DNA of 64,000 bases from Nitrobacter sp039808345 (GCF_047824785.1 NZ_CP181167.1:1054001-1118000), one strand, 5' to 3'. Numbered from the stretch's first letter, positions 43,558 to 54,698 are shown. Notes: generated by a model not told the origin, from the sequence alone. Numbers and translations: made by a program.

Positions 43558-44814
43558 GTGGAACAGTCAGCTGGCAAGGTTGAGACGTCGGGCGAACCGC
43601 AGGGCAACGCGCGAGTGTTGTGGATATCGACCATGGCGTTTTCGCTAGGGTTCGCTATATGGGGAATGTTTTCGGCGCTCGCGCCGTTTTTGATAGAGTG
43701 GTACCATTTTACAAGCACGCAAGTGCTTGTGTTGGCCGCTATGGAGCCGCTTTTCGCGGCTGCCATCAGTATTCCACTCGGCATTTGGACTGACAAGTTT
43801 GGCGGACGGACGGTGTTTACTATTTTGCTCGTCTTGCTTTCAGTGGTTCTGATTTTGGGAACTTTCGCGGAAGGTTACTATTCCTTCTTGTTCCTAGGGT
43901 CGATGCTTGGGCTCGGTGGAGCGACCTTCGTGGTGGGTAACGCTCATGTTTCCTCTTGGTACCCGAAGTCCAAACAGGGTACTGCCTTGGGACTGTTTGC
44001 CTTGGGTAATATCGGGATTACCTTTGGTATGATGGCCGTTACCTTCGTCATTACGAGCGTTGCTGACCAGAGCGACCCGGAAGGTTGGCGTATCATATTT
44101 CCGATTTTTGCTATTCCTACGTTGGTTATGGCGGCGATCTATATGTTCTTCACTTCTGATCCGCCAAACAGGAAGCTTAAGAATACGTCGACACGAGAGA
44201 TTTGGGCTGTCTATCGGTCTGGTGTCGTCGTATGGCTGGTGCCAGGTCTCTATTGGGTGGCTTTCGGCACATTGGTTTTCTTCGCGTCTACGATGCCGAC
44301 TTATTTGGTCGACCACTGGCGCGTTGACGCTACCTCGGCGGTAGCATTTTACACGCCGGTGTTGGTGGTTTGTGTAGCAATTACTCGGCCGCTGGGCGGC
44401 TGGGCAGCTGACCGCTACGACGTGCTGACGCTTTTAAGTTGGATGTTCGGCGCTATGTCGATCCTCGCGGTGCTGATGGCGTTGCAGCTATCTTTCAGCT
44501 TGGAGCTCGTAGCGATCTATGGGTTGGCGTTGTTGTCAGGCGCCGCTGCTGCTGCGGTGATTAAGCTGATCCCGATCTATTTTGAGCACGTCGGCGCGGT
44601 CAGCGGGTTGGCGAAGGCGGCGGGTGCGGCTTGTGGTTTCACGATGACAGCTGTTCTAGCTGCGAGCAATTTTCTCGTGGGAGGATATACACTTGGGTTT
44701 GTCGTCTGGGCATTGATGAACATGGCAGCTTTTTATGTGTCATTCTCTCGAGTGGGATTCAGAGATGTCAAGCCGATTGGTGCTCCGATAGCCGAAGCCG
44801 TGCCTGCTCACTGA
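43558..44814 (+). CDS. NarK-type nitrate/nitrite transporter (MFS)
   Basis: 418 residues from a GTG start with TAGGAG seven bases upstream. Twelve membrane segments with the MFS loop motif GIWTDKFGGRTVF after helix 2, and GNIGITFGM in the helix 5 region. NarK-like porters move nitrate and nitrite; here it should bring nitrite in or exchange it for nitrate next to NXR. Exchange direction is inferred. Confidence 0.88.
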   Translation: MEQSAGKVETSGEPQGNARVLWISTMAFSLGFAIWGMFSALAPFLIEWYHFTSTQVLVLAAMEPLFAAAISIPLGIWTDKFGGRTVFTILLVLLSVVLILGTFAEGYYSFLFLGSMLGLGGATFVVGNAHVSSWYPKSKQGTALGLFALGNIGITFGMMAVTFVITSVADQSDPEGWRIIFPIFAIPTLVMAAIYMFFTSDPPNRKLKNTSTREIWAVYRSGVVVWLVPGLYWVAFGTLVFFASTMPTYLVDHWRVDATSAVAFYTPVLVVCVAITRPLGGWAADRYDVLTLLSWMFGAMSILAVLMALQLSFSLELVAIYGLALLSGAAAAAVIKLIPIYFEHVGAVSGLAKAAGAACGFTMTAVLAASNFLVGGYTLGFVVWALMNMAAFYVSFSRVGFRDVKPIGAPIAEAVPAH

Positions 44815-44925
44815 GTCGCTTCAGATTTGCTATAGGGTAAGTTAGTCAAGGCGAGTATTGTCACCGCCCTTAATGTGGGCGGTGACAAATATCGGTGCAG
44901 AGTGTAAGGGGGTTGGTAAGGTCTC

Positions 44926-45999
44926 GTGCAGCGGATCGACTCATCTAAACGTCGCTTCCGGCTTAGCATGCCCGGTGCTCGGCGCCTTTCACCAGCGTAT
45001 TTTGCGTTGGTGATGGCTACAGGGATCGTCTCCATTGCCTCAGAGAAAGCTGGCTTTCATGCGATTGCCGTTACTCTTCTGTGGTTGAACGCGACTCAGT
45101 TCGTGATCCTCTGGGTCCTCACGTCGTGGCGACTCATACGCTACCGACGAGCTCTGATTGTTGATTTGACAGACCACCGATCGGCGCCGGGTTTCCTTTC
45201 CGCGGTGGCTGCTACAGGTGTGATGGCAAATCAGTTCATACTTGCGGGCGCATTGGACATCGCGCTGGGGCTTTGGATTTTCGGTATCCTCCTTTGGGTT
45301 ATCCTAACTTATACAATTTTCGCTAACTTGACGATCATGGAAGCTAAGCCAACCATCGATCAGGGGATCACTGGGGCTTGGTTGCTTGCCGTGGTCTCGA
45401 CCCAGTCAATCTCTCTCCTGAGTGCGCTTCTCGCGCGGCATATTCACCAACCCCTCCGGTTGGACGTCAATTTTCTAGCGCTTTCGATGCTGCTGTGGGG
45501 CGGCATGCTTTATATCTCGATTATCTCATTGATTTTCTATCGCTATATGTTCTTTAAGTTTTCGCCTGCAGACTTCGTTCCCTCGTACTGGATAAACATG
45601 GGGGCGATGGCAATTTCAACGCTTGCGGGTTCTCTCTTGATTGAGAATGCGGCAGATGCATGGTTCCTAGAAGAGCTGCTTCCTTTTCTCAAGGGCTTTA
45701 CAATCTTCTTTTGGGCTGCTGGTACGTGGTGGATACCGCTTCTTATCATCCTGGTTGTCTGGCGGCATTTGTATCGGCGATTCCCTCTCAGGTACGACCC
45801 GGCGTATTGGAGCGCGGTCTTTCCGTTGGGAATGTACACCGTCTGCACTTATGAGATGGCTGGTGCTATGCGATTGGAGTTTCTACGTCCGATCGCGGAT
45901 GTGTTTGTCTATGTGGCTCTGTTGGCTTGGGCGGCCGCTTTCTTTGGTCTCGTCAAGAAACTCGCCAGCAATCTGAGTCCCGCACGCATCTCTCGCTGA
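44926..45999 (+). CDS. SLAC1/TehA-family anion channel or transporter
   Basis: 357 residues, ten membrane helices. The start region SPAYFALVMATGIVSIAS is a hallmark of the TDT/SLAC1 family, and later segments WIFGILLWVILTY and YWSAVFPLGMYT also fit. GTG start at 44926; an internal ATG (44968) is a possible alternative. Plant SLAC1 conducts nitrate and chloride, so export of nitrate or passage of nitrite for NXR is a plausible but unproven role. This gene is the last of the operon. Confidence 0.82.
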   Translation: MQRIDSSKRRFRLSMPGARRLSPAYFALVMATGIVSIASEKAGFHAIAVTLLWLNATQFVILWVLTSWRLIRYRRALIVDLTDHRSAPGFLSAVAATGVMANQFILAGALDIALGLWIFGILLWVILTYTIFANLTIMEAKPTIDQGITGAWLLAVVSTQSISLLSALLARHIHQPLRLDVNFLALSMLLWGGMLYISIISLIFYRYMFFKFSPADFVPSYWINMGAMAISTLAGSLLIENAADAWFLEELLPFLKGFTIFFWAAGTWWIPLLIILVVWRHLYRRFPLRYDPAYWSAVFPLGMYTVCTYEMAGAMRLEFLRPIADVFVYVALLAWAAAFFGLVKKLASNLSPARISR

Positions 46000-46019
46000 G
46001 GACCAACGAGAGCGTGTCC

Positions 46020-46243
46020 TGTGATTAATGAAATCGATTGTGATGTGACTGCGCGGCTTGTTGCTGATTCAAACCCGATGCTCGTTGCGCTGTTCGGGAG
46101 AACTGAACAGCCGGAGCTTTGACCGAGTGGCTGTCAAGCACCCCCGGTTTCGCCTCCCGGCCGCGGCGCGACCGATCATCAGGGTGATCCCGTGAAGGGT
46201 GCGAAACATCAGACGTCTCGCCAATCGACGAAACCACCAATAC
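46020..46243 (-). pseudogene. IS5-family transposase fragment
   Basis: Minus-strand frame with GREAKPGVLDSHSVKAPAV, matching the DSQSVK segment of IS5-family transposases, with stops and no start or C-terminal part. The fragment ends near the IS630 remnant. Confidence 0.6.
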
Positions 46244-46244
46244 A

Positions 46245-46776
46245 CTATCTGCCAGCGCGGAAGCCGATCAAGCGCTGATCACGCGGACAGCGCCCACGCA
46301 ACCGGGCCATGCTGGTCGAGGTCCCGGTTTCATCAATGAAGATGAGACGGCTACGATCAAGCGGCCTTTGCCGCTCCTTCCACAAGGCGCGCGCGGCCGC
46401 CACGTCCGGACGATCCTGTTCGCTCGCGTATTGGCTTTTTTGAAGCTGATGCCGTTGCGATCGTCGAAGCTCCAAATCGCGGTGCCGCTGACCACAATGC
46501 CGCGCTCGCAGAGCAAAGCGCGTATCTCTTCCAGGGTGATGTCGTCTTGCTGCCGGATCAACTCCAGCAGAATGTCCCTGGCGAGGCTCCAGAACAGCCC
46601 GGCGATGGCCCGCACCGGACTTCGGGCCATCGGCGGTCGCGCCGGAAATGCTGCATCCACTTGATCGCACTGCTCTCGCTGATCGAGAATGTTCGGGCCA
46701 CTGAACGGGCCGACAGCCCGCTCAGCACGGCTTTGATGACCCGTTCACGCAAATCAGCCGAATAGAGCTTCGTCAT
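46245..46776 (-). pseudogene. IS630-family transposase, frameshifted and truncated
   Basis: Begins MTKLYSADLRERVIKAVLSG with an HTH (ARSVARTFSISESSAIKWM), then continues in other frames through DITLEEIRALLCERGIVVS and LIFIDETGTSTSMARLRG, which holds the first catalytic Asp. At least two frameshifts are needed to join these. The C-terminal third with the remaining catalytic residues is missing; the IS5 fragment lies where it would be. Confidence 0.75.
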
Positions 46777-46888
46777 CGCCACCTCCGTATCAGGACAGCG
46801 AATCTTCAACCTCATCACAAAAATAAGGAACTCCGAGTCCCCTCATTCCGAAAAGGCTCTAATCCGAAGACCGTCGCCAAGTGGCGGA

Positions 46889-47320
46889 GGCGGACCTTTG
46901 TCCACGATGCGCCGATGGGTCCACGCGGGCTCAAATCCGACGACGTGCTGCACTGCCTGGCAGACTTGTTCATCGTGCACGGACCACCGGAGCATGTTCG
47001 CTCCGACAATGGGCCGGAGTTTGTTGCCGGGAACGTCCGCCAGTGGCTCGGCAAGGTCGGCGGGAAGACTTTGTATATCGAGCCGGGCTCACCCTGGGAA
47101 ACGGCTATTGCGAGAGCCTCAACTCCAAACTCAGAGACGAACTACTGGCCGGTGAAATGTTCTCGACTCTGCACGAGGCGAAGGTGCTGATCGAGCGCTG
47201 GCGCCGTCACTACAATGCCGTCAGGCCGCATTCTTCACTCGGCTATCGTCCGCCAGCGCCCGAAATGATCTTGCGGTCAGCGTCTGGCCTGTCCCACGCT
47301 CCGCTCCGGTCAGCCCAGAT
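46889..47320 (+). pseudogene. IS3-family OrfB transposase fragment, frameshifted
   Basis: Frame with DDVLHCLADLFIVHGPPEHV, SDNGPEFVA and IEPGSPWE, then in another frame NGYCESLNSKLRDELL and HYNAVRPHSSLGYRPPAPE. The break lies at about 47099, where GGGAAACGGC lacks one A compared with the family form. The 5' half of the gene is absent. Confidence 0.8.
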
Positions 47321-47718
47321 GCTGACCGACAGCGGCCGGATTCTAACTTAATCCTTGGTATCGCGACGAGGGGCAGGCCAGATCACCTAGTATCGCATTC
47401 CAAGAGGTGTGGACGAAAAGAAAGGTATGATGGTGATGATGATCTTCAAAATGCGGGCTTTGAGCCGCGAAAATGGTGCTGCTTCGTATCAGGCCGAGGA
47501 AGCCGATCGAACCGGAAATGAGCTCGCTTCTGCACTCATAAAAATCAGGAAATGTGAAGCGTAGCCCTTTCCAAAGCGAGGGTGGATTGGTACATGTGCT
47601 TCGTACTCGGGTGTTCGCCCGAGCTGTCTTCTCAGTCATTCGCGGACGAGAATTGAACGGCGCTTAGGTGTCGATCGACTGTTGCCGGGTATGATTTGAA
47701 GGACGAAAAGAAGCTTAA
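47321..47718. other. Gap before the initiator tRNA
   Basis: About 400 bases without a supported gene. No clear IS ends found. The tRNA promoter probably lies in the last 60 bases. Confidence 0.4.
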
Positions 47719-49413
<1,695 letters not shown>

Positions 49414-49425
49414 GAGACGACCTCC

Positions 49426-49626
49426 CTATTTACGGAGGCGGTCGCGGGACGCGCGCTCCCATTCCGCGTCGACGAACTCCCGTGCGGCTTGTCGCGCAAG
49501 CAGGCGGACAAGCGCGACGAGGCGCGGGTCGGTCTTTGTGGGGTCGTAAGCCTCCGCGCGCTCGGATGGCACGAGAACCAACCGCACGCTCTCGGCTGTC
49601 GTCCTTCTCCGTCTTGCCAACGCCAT
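49426..49626 (-). CDS. Small basic protein upstream of the recombinase
   Basis: 66 residues, beginning MALARRRRTTAESVRLVLV, with a helical arginine-rich sequence to its end (ARQAAREFVDAEWERA). It stops 12 bases before the recombinase start and is probably translated with it. Family unknown; may be a DNA-binding or excision helper, but that is a guess from position alone. Confidence 0.55.
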   Translation of the reverse strand: MALARRRRTTAESVRLVLVPSERAEAYDPTKTDPRLVALVRLLARQAAREFVDAEWERASRDRLRK

Positions 49627-49872
49627 CGCCTCGTCGCCGAGCGGCCCATTCCGCTCACGACGAACTGTGCCGCCAAGATCGACATTTGAGAATGCGCATT
49701 CCCGGTCACGTCAGCGGTCTCCCACGTAGCGCGCTCGCCAACGACGCTTTGCTTCGCAAATGATCGTAGTTTCTGCGGCAGAAGCAGCGAGCGCTGTCGT
49801 AAAAATACTTGTTTCTCGCGGTTTGTCATGCGGCGGGTATCCACCGCCACCCAAGTCGAGAACGTTTCTATT

Positions 49873-50388
49873 TTACTCTGCGTCGAAGCCATTGCGCACC
49901 AGATCCTTGATCCGAACAATCATGCTGCGTCGCGGATCATGTGGTAGCTCCTCGAAACCGAAGCTCTGATAATAGCGCCGCACATCGTCATCGAGCGGAT
50001 GCGTTAGCACGCCGTAGCAGCCGATTTCCTTTGCCATGCCCACTGCGGTTTTCAGCGCGTAGAACATCAGCGACCGTCCAACGCCCATGCCCTGAAATCG
50101 CGCGTCGACCGCAAGTTGGCCGAGCAGGAAAATCGGAATGTTCTCCGGCCGGTTCCGTTGCGATGCCTTCGGCAGGAACTCACGCTCGATATGACCTACG
50201 CTGAGCGTGACGTACCCAGCGATCATTCCAGTTTCCGCGTCGCGTATAACCGTGCTTCGCGATACGTCGATTTGTTGGTTGCGCCAGGCATGCCGACGAA
50301 ACCATTGGTTCATCGACTCGCGCCCGCAATCGAAACTGGCGCAGTCGTCTGTCTCCTCAAGCTGCCGCGGTGGCGTCAGTCTTGCCAT
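49873..50388 (-). CDS. GNAT toxin of a type II toxin-antitoxin pair (TacT-like)
   Basis: 171 residues from ATG 50388, which overlaps the end of the antitoxin gene. GNAT fold: segments ASFDCGRESMNQWFRRHA, MIAGYVTLSVG, LLGQLAVDARFQGMGVGRSL (acetyl-CoA site) and YYQSFGFEELP. TacT-type toxins acetylate aminoacyl-tRNA and stop translation. Confidence 0.85.
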   Translation of the reverse strand: MARLTPPRQLEETDDCASFDCGRESMNQWFRRHAWRNQQIDVSRSTVIRDAETGMIAGYVTLSVGHIEREFLPKASQRNRPENIPIFLLGQLAVDARFQGMGVGRSLMFYALKTAVGMAKEIGCYGVLTHPLDDDVRRYYQSFGFEELPHDPRRSMIVRIKDLVRNGFDAE

Positions 50389-50642
50389 ACCGGGCGGCTC
50401 TTCGAGAGCTTCTTCAGCGCCGGAATTTCCTTGGCGGGACTGTTCACCCACGCCTCGAATTGCTTCCACTTCGCGGCCGGGATCGTCACGCGAGTCTGCT
50501 GAAGAAGGTCGATCTCAGCCGCTTCCACCGCCTTGCGGCGAATGAAGTCGCTCAGATTAGTGCGAGATTGATCCGCCGCGGCCTCAAGCAGCTCACGTTC
50601 CTTCTTGGACACCCGCACGCTCACAGGAGCAAGATTGGACAT
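50376..50642 (-). CDS. DUF1778 antitoxin (TacA-like)
   Basis: 88 residues with ribosome site AAAGGAG. N-terminal ribbon-helix-helix (PVSVRVSKKERELLEAAA, TNLSDFIRRKAV) binds DNA; the C-terminal part QQTRVTIPAAKWKQFEAWV and the basic end wrap the toxin. Overlaps the toxin start by 13 bases, as expected for an autoregulated pair. Confidence 0.87.
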   Translation of the reverse strand: MSNLAPVSVRVSKKERELLEAAADQSRTNLSDFIRRKAVEAAEIDLLQQTRVTIPAAKWKQFEAWVNSPAKEIPALKKLSKSRPVWQD

Positions 50643-51049
50643 GATGGCTCCTTTCATGTTCGTAGGACAATAGCATACGGCCGCGCCAAAGGCCAGCATT
50701 TTTTCGACAACCGGCAGCGTCCAGCACCATCCGGACTGACACTGAAATTGCGGAGCGCTTCGCGCGCTTCGTCGTGATCGGCTGCGGCTGAAGCCTTGCC
50801 GATCCAGAGGGGAAGCCAAGGGGTCTTACCCCTTTCTCCCCTCAAATGCCGCCTGCGCGATGGCAGGGCCGCGCGCCCGCAAGGCGGCGCATCGTCGCCA
50901 CTCTTCCAATCCTTCCGATCCACCTCGCTTGCCGCGCAGCCCGGCCATGCTCGCCGGCATTTTGCCCCTCCCGTCCCCGCGCGCTCACGCGCCCCCGGGA
51001 GGCATGTCGGGGACATGCCTCCGGCAGGGACAGAGAAAGGATTGGAACA

Positions 51050-51703
51050 ATGGCTAGGACATCGAAGAAGGCGAAGACCGCCACGGTCGCGGCGGTGGAA
51101 GCAGCGGCGGACGTGGACGTTCGCAGCGTCGGGAACGCGGCGGCGGAAGCCGTTGCAGCGGTGGAGACCAGCCCGGAAGCCGCAGCGGTTGCGGCGAGCG
51201 GCGAGACGGTTTTCATTCCGCTCAACAAGTTGAAGAAGTCGCCGCGCAACGCACGCAAGACCCCGCACAGCGAGGCGGACATTGAAGCCTATGCGGCCAG
51301 CATCGCCGCCAAGGGCATCCTGCAAAATCTCGTGGTGGAGCCGGAGCGTGACGAGGGCGGCCAGCCAACCGGCTGCTATTTCGTCACCATCGGCGAAGGC
51401 CGCAGGCTGGCGCAGTTGCTGCGCGTGAAGCGCAAGCAGATCAAGAAGACGGAAGCCATCCGCTGCGTCGTCGACACAGCGAACGACCCGTTCGAGATCA
51501 GCCTTGACGAGAACGTCACGCGCACGGCCATGCACCCCGCCGACCAGTTCGAGGCGTTCCGCGAGCTTGCGGAAAATCGCGGATGGGGCGCGGAAGAAAT
51601 CGCGGCGCGCTTCGGCGTCACCGCGCATGTGGTAAAGCAGCGGCTTCGGCTTGGCGCGGCCAGCCCCAAGCTGATGCAGGTCTATCGTGACGGCGGCTTA
51701 TAA
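51050..51703 (+). CDS. ParB/RepB-like partition protein, truncated
   Basis: 217 residues from ATG 51050. An Ala/Val/Glu-rich start is followed by the ParB N-terminal motifs: FIPLNKLKKSPRNARK, GILQNLVVEPE, FVTIGEGRRLAQL and DENVTRTAMHPADQFEAF, and an HTH beginning (AARFGVTAHVVKQRLRLG). It ends at RDGGL by fusion with exbD sequence at 51696; plasmid ParBs of this type are far longer. The remaining protein lacks most of its C-terminal region and is probably nonfunctional. Confidence 0.8.
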   Translation: MARTSKKAKTATVAAVEAAADVDVRSVGNAAAEAVAAVETSPEAAAVAASGETVFIPLNKLKKSPRNARKTPHSEADIEAYAASIAAKGILQNLVVEPERDEGGQPTGCYFVTIGEGRRLAQLLRVKRKQIKKTEAIRCVVDTANDPFEISLDENVTRTAMHPADQFEAFRELAENRGWGAEEIAARFGVTAHVVKQRLRLGAASPKLMQVYRDGGL

Positions 51704-51845
51704 CGAGCTGATGAAGGTGATGAACCTGTTGCGCGAGGCCGGCTATCTCAAGATCGCGCTGGTTGGGCTGGAGGATACCGGACAGGTGCAAGCAGGTGGC
51801 GTGGCCGCCGGTAGCAGTGCGCCAGCGGCGGCGACCAAGCCATGA
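51696..51845 (+). pseudogene. exbD: 3' fragment of exbD
   Basis: In frame, 49 codons and a stop encode AYNELMKVMNLLREAGYLKIALV(GLE) and a Gly/Ala-rich tail, the C-terminus of ExbD. Its stop overlaps the tonB start (ATGA), as in intact operons. The first about 100 codons and exbB are missing, replaced by ParB sequence. Confidence 0.82.
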
Positions 51846-52639
51846 GGATCGACTGGCGCGACCCGGACGGCCGGGCCGGCGATGATGTGAGCCGGGCAGC
51901 GGCGCTGCGCTGGACCGCGGCCGGTCTTGCGGTGGTGGCGCTGCATGCCGGCGGCATCTGGCTGGCGTTACACTGGCCGGCGCAGGCCGAGACGCCGGGC
52001 GATCCGCCGGCCGCGATCATGATGGAGCTGGCGCCGCTGGCGGTGGCGCCGGAGGTACCGCAGCAGGACATCGCGCCGGGGCCGCAGATGGAGGAGGCCG
52101 AGGAGGAGCAGCCCGAACCGGAGAAGCCGGTCGAGGACAAGCCAGATCCGACGCCGCCGGAAGTGAAGGAGGCCGAGCTCAAGCCGCCGCCGACGCCGAA
52201 GGTGGAGAAGGCGGAGGTGGTGCTGCCGGCCAAGACGGAGCCGCCGAAACCGAAACCGAAGAAGAAAAAGAAGAAGGCGCCGCGCACCACCGCGCCGCAG
52301 AGTTCACAGGCGCAGCGCGCCGATCGCGCCGCCGCGCCCGCGGAAGGTATGGCCTCGTCGATGTCGCCGAGCTCCTGGCGCGGCGCGCTGATGGCGCACG
52401 TCAACCGCCACAAGCGTTTCCCGTCCGGTGCGGCGGGGGCGGGTGTTGCGACGGTTGCGTTCACGATCGACCGCTCTGGCCGCGTGCTGTCGGCGCGCCT
52501 GGTGCGCTCGGCCGGCGACGCCGCGCTCGACGCAGAAGCCGCCTCGCTGCCGCGTCGCGCCAGTCCCGTTCCCGCCCCGCCGCCCGATGTCGGCGGCGGT
52601 TCAATCACACTCGCCGTTCCAATCAGGTTCAGTCGATGA
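51842..52639 (+). CDS. tonB: TonB-family energy transducer
   Basis: 265 residues. An N-terminal membrane helix (AGLAVVALHAGGIWLAL), a long periplasmic Pro/Glu/Lys-rich stretch (EKPVEDKPDPTPPEVKEAE, PPKPKPKKKKKK) and a C-terminal domain (WRGALMAHVNRHKRFP, GVATVAFTIDRSGRVLSARL) match TonB. With ExbBD it powers outer-membrane iron or heme transport. Here exbBD is destroyed, so it needs another copy. ialB overlaps its stop. Confidence 0.88.
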   Translation: MRIDWRDPDGRAGDDVSRAAALRWTAAGLAVVALHAGGIWLALHWPAQAETPGDPPAAIMMELAPLAVAPEVPQQDIAPGPQMEEAEEEQPEPEKPVEDKPDPTPPEVKEAELKPPPTPKVEKAEVVLPAKTEPPKPKPKKKKKKAPRTTAPQSSQAQRADRAAAPAEGMASSMSPSSWRGALMAHVNRHKRFPSGAAGAGVATVAFTIDRSGRVLSARLVRSAGDAALDAEAASLPRRASPVPAPPPDVGGGSITLAVPIRFSR

Positions 52640-53211
52640 TCTCAGAAAATCTCACACGAACACGCCTGCTCACCTTTGCCGCCGCGATCACAACCGCAAC
52701 GATGACTGCGGCTCAGGCCCAGCAACCGGCCGTGCATCAACCGGCCACATCAGCGGCAACGCTGCCGAACGGTGCCTCGTCGGTGAACGAGACCTTCGGC
52801 GACTGGACCGTCGATTGCCGGATCGTCGAGCGGCGCAAGCAGTGCTTGTTGTCGCAAGCGCAGGGCAACAAGGAAACCGGCAGGCGGGTCTACGCCATCG
52901 AACTGAACCCTGCCGTGGGCGGCAAGGTCGATGGCACCATCCTGATGCCGTTCGGGCTCAATCTCGATGCCGGCGCGGTGCTCAAGCTCGACGACAAGGA
53001 CCTCGGCAAGGGACTGCGCTTCTCCACCTGCGTGCCGCAAGGCTGCCTGTTGCCGGTGAATTTCCCGGCCGCGGCCACCGACGCCATGCGCAAGGGCACG
53101 AAACTCGTGGTCGCCTCGCTCAACCTCTCCAGCAACGAGGCCGTCACCTTCAACGTCTCGCTCAACGGTTTCGGTCCCGCGTTGGCGCGCGCAACAGAAC
53201 TCGCAAAATAG
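52636..53211 (+). CDS. Invasion-associated locus B (IalB) family protein
   Basis: 191 residues with a signal peptide (TTATMTAAQAQQ). Core motifs FGDWTVDCRI, KQCLLSQAQ and a Cys pair in FSTCVPQGCLLPV, then GTKLVVASLNLSSNEAVTF match IalB. IalB proteins are envelope proteins, first described in Bartonella; in non-pathogens the role is unknown. Shares an ATGA overlap with tonB, as in related Bradyrhizobium-type genomes. Confidence 0.88.
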   Translation: MISENLTRTRLLTFAAAITTATMTAAQAQQPAVHQPATSAATLPNGASSVNETFGDWTVDCRIVERRKQCLLSQAQGNKETGRRVYAIELNPAVGGKVDGTILMPFGLNLDAGAVLKLDDKDLGKGLRFSTCVPQGCLLPVNFPAAATDAMRKGTKLVVASLNLSSNEAVTFNVSLNGFGPALARATELAK

Positions 53212-53315
53212 CGACAGTCGAGAGAACCGGGTTTGACGAGATCATGCTCAATCAAAAGACAGGCCAGGGTTGCAACGCAGTTGAGTCAAACATCCACCAA
53301 ATCAGGAGATTGCCC

Positions 53316-53750
53316 ATGCTGACGCTGGTTAAGGATGATCTCTCCGTCCAGCAGGATTCGCTGCCGCCTCAACGCGATTACAACCGGCGTCGCTTCCTCT
53401 CATGGCTCCGCGACGAGGTGGCGATCCTGCGCACGCTCGGTATGGATCATCGCCGCATCGCCGCGCAACTTGATATCGAGGAACATGACGTGCAGGCGTT
53501 CTGTCCGAAACCGAAGGAGAAAATCCTGCGCCGCAACCTCAGCCGACGCGCCGTTGAGGCTCTCCTCCATGGCCGCCACGCCTCGCTCGGCGGCAGGACC
53601 GTCGCCAAACGCAGCCGCCATCTCGACGTGATCGCAACCGCCTACACCTGGGATGAGCTCATGTCCGAATCCGGGGTCGGCACGGTAACAGCTTCCGAAA
53701 TCCGGCTCTGGCTCGAGGAGCGAGGGGCCGCGCTTCGATCATCGGAATAG
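53316..53750 (+). CDS. DUF2285-like protein of conjugative islands
   Basis: 144 residues from ATG 53316 (AGGAGA upstream). Helical, with FLSWLRDEVAILRTLGMDHRRIA and a C-terminal helix AYTWDELMSESGVGTVTASEIRLWLEERG. I recall this kind of protein beside trb or integrative element genes in Rhizobiales; function unknown, perhaps DNA-binding. Confidence 0.6.
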   Translation: MLTLVKDDLSVQQDSLPPQRDYNRRRFLSWLRDEVAILRTLGMDHRRIAAQLDIEEHDVQAFCPKPKEKILRRNLSRRAVEALLHGRHASLGGRTVAKRSRHLDVIATAYTWDELMSESGVGTVTASEIRLWLEERGAALRSSE

Positions 53751-53762
53751 GGGGGTGTGGCG

Positions 53763-54698
53763 ATGGCCGTCGAGGTGTCCCACCTGCGCTATGTGGTCGC
53801 CGCCGCCGAACATCGCAGCTTCAGGCGGGCCGCAGCGGCGCTCAATATCACCCAGCCGACCTTGAGCAAGCGCATCCGTGAACTTGAAAGCCGGCTTGGC
53901 GTCTTGCTATTTGAACGCTCAACGGGCGGCGCGCGTCTGACTGCCATCGGCCGGGATTTTGTAGCGACAGCGCGACGTATCCTTTGTGATCTCTCGTTTA
54001 TTGAGAACCAGGCCAAGGCCGGCAAGAAAGGTGACACCGGCCGGCTGGATATTGGCCATTACACCTCGCTCTCGTCCGGCCCTCTGCAAGAAACCATCGT
54101 GACGTTCACCACGTTGCATCCGATGGTCGATTTTAATCTCAATGCGCATTGTCGCACCGATCTTTTGTCGCTTCTTGATCGGGGATCAATCGATGTTGCC
54201 ATCATGCTCGGCGAGTCGAAAGGACAAGACTATGCTCACATGAGCCTGTGGTCTGACCGGATCATGGTGGCGTTTCCTAAGGTTCATGCGCTCAGCGATC
54301 GCGATTTTGTCTATTGGACCGACCTCAAAAATGAGCGCTTCCTGATAAGCATCCGTGATCCGGGACCAGAACTCGAAGATATCCTTCTCAGCAAACTTGC
54401 CGCTCCTGGCGATCGTCCTCGAATTAAGACGATTAATGGGAAACGAGAGGACGTGCTGAGCATGGTGGACGCCGGTCGCGGCATCAGTTTGATCTGTGAA
54501 TCCGCGACCGGCAACGTTGTGAACGGCACGGTTTACCGCGAGGTGCGCGATGGCAACGGACCGACCCGGGTCGGGCTTGTCGCCTACTGGCGTCACAATA
54601 ACGACAACCCCACCATCAAGCAATTTCTAGCTCTGCTGCCCACTCACGCGACTATTTCATCGCCTGCAGCAATCGCTCACGTCAGCACTAAGAGTTAA
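53763..54698 (+). CDS. LysR-family regulator upstream of trb genes
   Basis: 311 residues from ATG 53763 (GGGGGG upstream), a GTG six bases earlier also possible. HTH: YVVAAAEHRSFRRAAAALNITQPTLSKRIRELESRLG, then an effector domain with DVAIMLGE and DAGRGISLICESA. It may govern transfer genes; an effector is unknown. It reads toward trbB but a small convergent gene lies between. Confidence 0.85.
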   Translation: MAVEVSHLRYVVAAAEHRSFRRAAAALNITQPTLSKRIRELESRLGVLLFERSTGGARLTAIGRDFVATARRILCDLSFIENQAKAGKKGDTGRLDIGHYTSLSSGPLQETIVTFTTLHPMVDFNLNAHCRTDLLSLLDRGSIDVAIMLGESKGQDYAHMSLWSDRIMVAFPKVHALSDRDFVYWTDLKNERFLISIRDPGPELEDILLSKLAAPGDRPRIKTINGKREDVLSMVDAGRGISLICESATGNVVNGTVYREVRDGNGPTRVGLVAYWRHNNDNPTIKQFLALLPTHATISSPAAIAHVSTKS

